Assembly (NCBI RefSeq): GCF_037038585.1
Contig: NC_092521.1
Coordinates: 70,670,898 to 70,734,897 of the forward strand
Direction of reading: 5' to 3'
Length of the DNA: 64,000 bases
Source: Patagioenas fasciata
Lineage: Eukaryota > Chordata > Aves > Columbiformes > Columbidae
The first letter of the stretch is position 1. Each line of letters opens with the position of its first letter. This document shows positions 62,789 through 64,000 of the stretch, piece by piece. Position numbers and translations under genes: made by a program. The notes beneath the pieces were generated by a model, which was not told the DNA's origin, did no database searches, and worked only from the letters and a program-made list of their open reading frames with translations.

Positions 62789-64000
62789 CTAGAGAGAAAC
62801 AAAGGGACAAATTCAGTGTGCTATACATATTTTAAAACGTAAACCCAAAATGTAAATAGGTAACCATACTTCTTTAAAATGCTCCCTTGACTTTCTGAGG
62901 TCTCTATTAACTAGCAGCAAAGGCAAAGAAATTCTAAGGAGAATTACCTCTGAAAACACTTGGCCTGTTAACACTGTGAACAGCAGCCTGACGGCTCACC
63001 TCCCTAATATGAGTTCAGTAAGCAGAACTGCCCTCCCCAAAAGGAAAAATGTGAGAGCTATTCCAAACGTGTCGATTTCTTCCAAGTCTTGATGAATTCC
63101 CTTGCAGTCAGTTATTTGTAAAGAACAGTCATTATCATACACATGCTGTATGCTAGGACCACAAAACATTGCTCAAGATTGCAGCTCTGAAATACCGTAA
63201 TCCAAAAAAGCAAAGTAATCTTTTAAATCAGTTAAATCTTTAAGCATGTACCACTTAAAGCCTAGTCAATGACCTAGAAAATTGTCTGAATGTTTAAATT
63301 AAATGATGGAAATTGCTGTTCCTTGGTGCCCTTTAGATAGCAACTCTCATTCATCAACATTTTTAAGGTATGGCTGGTATGTTTAAGTAGTTAAATCGCC
63401 AATTTTGGATGTTTACAAAAATATCTTGTTCCTGACTCATTTCTTTCCTCCTTCCTCATCTTCCTCGCACCTCATTCAGAGGCTATGATCAATTCAAATG
63501 CTCCACGCATATCAAATTTCTATCTCATCATCTCATAATTCAAAAGACACTAATGCCACAAACAGCTGGTTTTAAATATACAACTGAGTTTCTTTTCCCA
63601 CCTTCTTAAAAAAATCCTGTAAATTTACTGTTGCAAACAGAACGTAATAGAAACAGCAGCATCAGCAGATCGTCAGTTACAATACCCAGGAACACACAGT
63701 CGTCTGCATTTTTCTGTAACAGTTGCATCTAAAACACTTCAAAAAATGGCAAGCTATTTTTGGATAAAGCACCAAGTCTGACAAAAAGTATATGCATATG
63801 CTCAATTCTGAAATGCCTCCACTTGCTTGAGGAAAATCTGAGGATCACATTCTGCCTCCAGCTATTTTACATTCAATAGTATCCTACTTCATGAGTAGAG
63901 TTGAATTATATCTAGATTAAAACTGCTGCTGTAACTGTGTGCCTGTCGATGTACACCAGCTAGGACTGCTAATCAGGACTCCTAATAGTATAGTTCCAGC
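62789..64000 (-). other. INO80C: INO80C upstream intron (partial)
   Basis: The sequence immediately 5' (minus strand) of the 68-bp exon. I searched it by eye for the preceding INO80C exon, which should end near codons for DPNY, and did not find it. The intron therefore runs past the right edge. No transposon or RNA gene was recognised in it. Confidence 0.75.

Noticed and set aside
1-64000. CRISPR arrays, bacterial operons, phage or complete endogenous retrovirus
   Set aside because: No regularly spaced repeats, no ribosome-binding-site-led gene runs, and no recognisable gag/pol/env or paired LTRs. The sequence is plainly vertebrate nuclear DNA.

Overview
The window looks like vertebrate nuclear DNA, most likely from a bird. 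Two exons can be identified with confidence. CR1 LINE remnants are scattered through the window, several ending in the CR1-type 3' tail (GGTTGGACTxGATGAT followed by a degenerate ATTCTATGA-like end). Their density is low, which fits a compact avian genome. A turtle or crocodilian is not strictly excluded. There are no operons, no bacterial or phage genes and no CRISPR array.

Right end (about 57.1-64 kb): the last two coding exons of INO80C (Ies6 homologue, a subunit of the INO80 chromatin remodeller) lie on the minus strand. The penultimate exon is 62721-62788 and the terminal exon with its stop is 57709-57840. A 4,880-bp intron separates them, and a candidate poly(A) signal sits at 57144-57149. 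The two exons join in frame into the YL1_C domain. The remaining 5' exons lie beyond the right edge. The intron holds a 140-bp hAT-like miniature transposon with 38-39 bp terminal inverted repeats.

Left and centre (1 to about 57.1 kb): I recognise no protein-coding gene. From the remembered mammalian order around INO80C, this is probably the gene-poor interval beyond its 3' end, on the MAPRE2 side; that is inference. It contains CR1 fragments at about 5.75, 6.13, 32.5, 41.9, 47.9 and 51.7 kb, AT microsatellites, homopyrimidine tracts, short tandem duplications, local CpG clusters and a few exon-like open stretches that I cannot assign.

The most unusual structures are the following. An 81-bp segment at 47546-47626 reappears inverted at 48471-48551, inside a CR1 copy, which suggests a templated insertion. 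A 52-bp AT-rich sequence occurs twice in direct orientation 3.4 kb apart. Three nuclear-receptor half-sites lie in a row at 19474-19500. A very G-rich tract abuts the 3' end of one CR1. I see no convincing new gene system.
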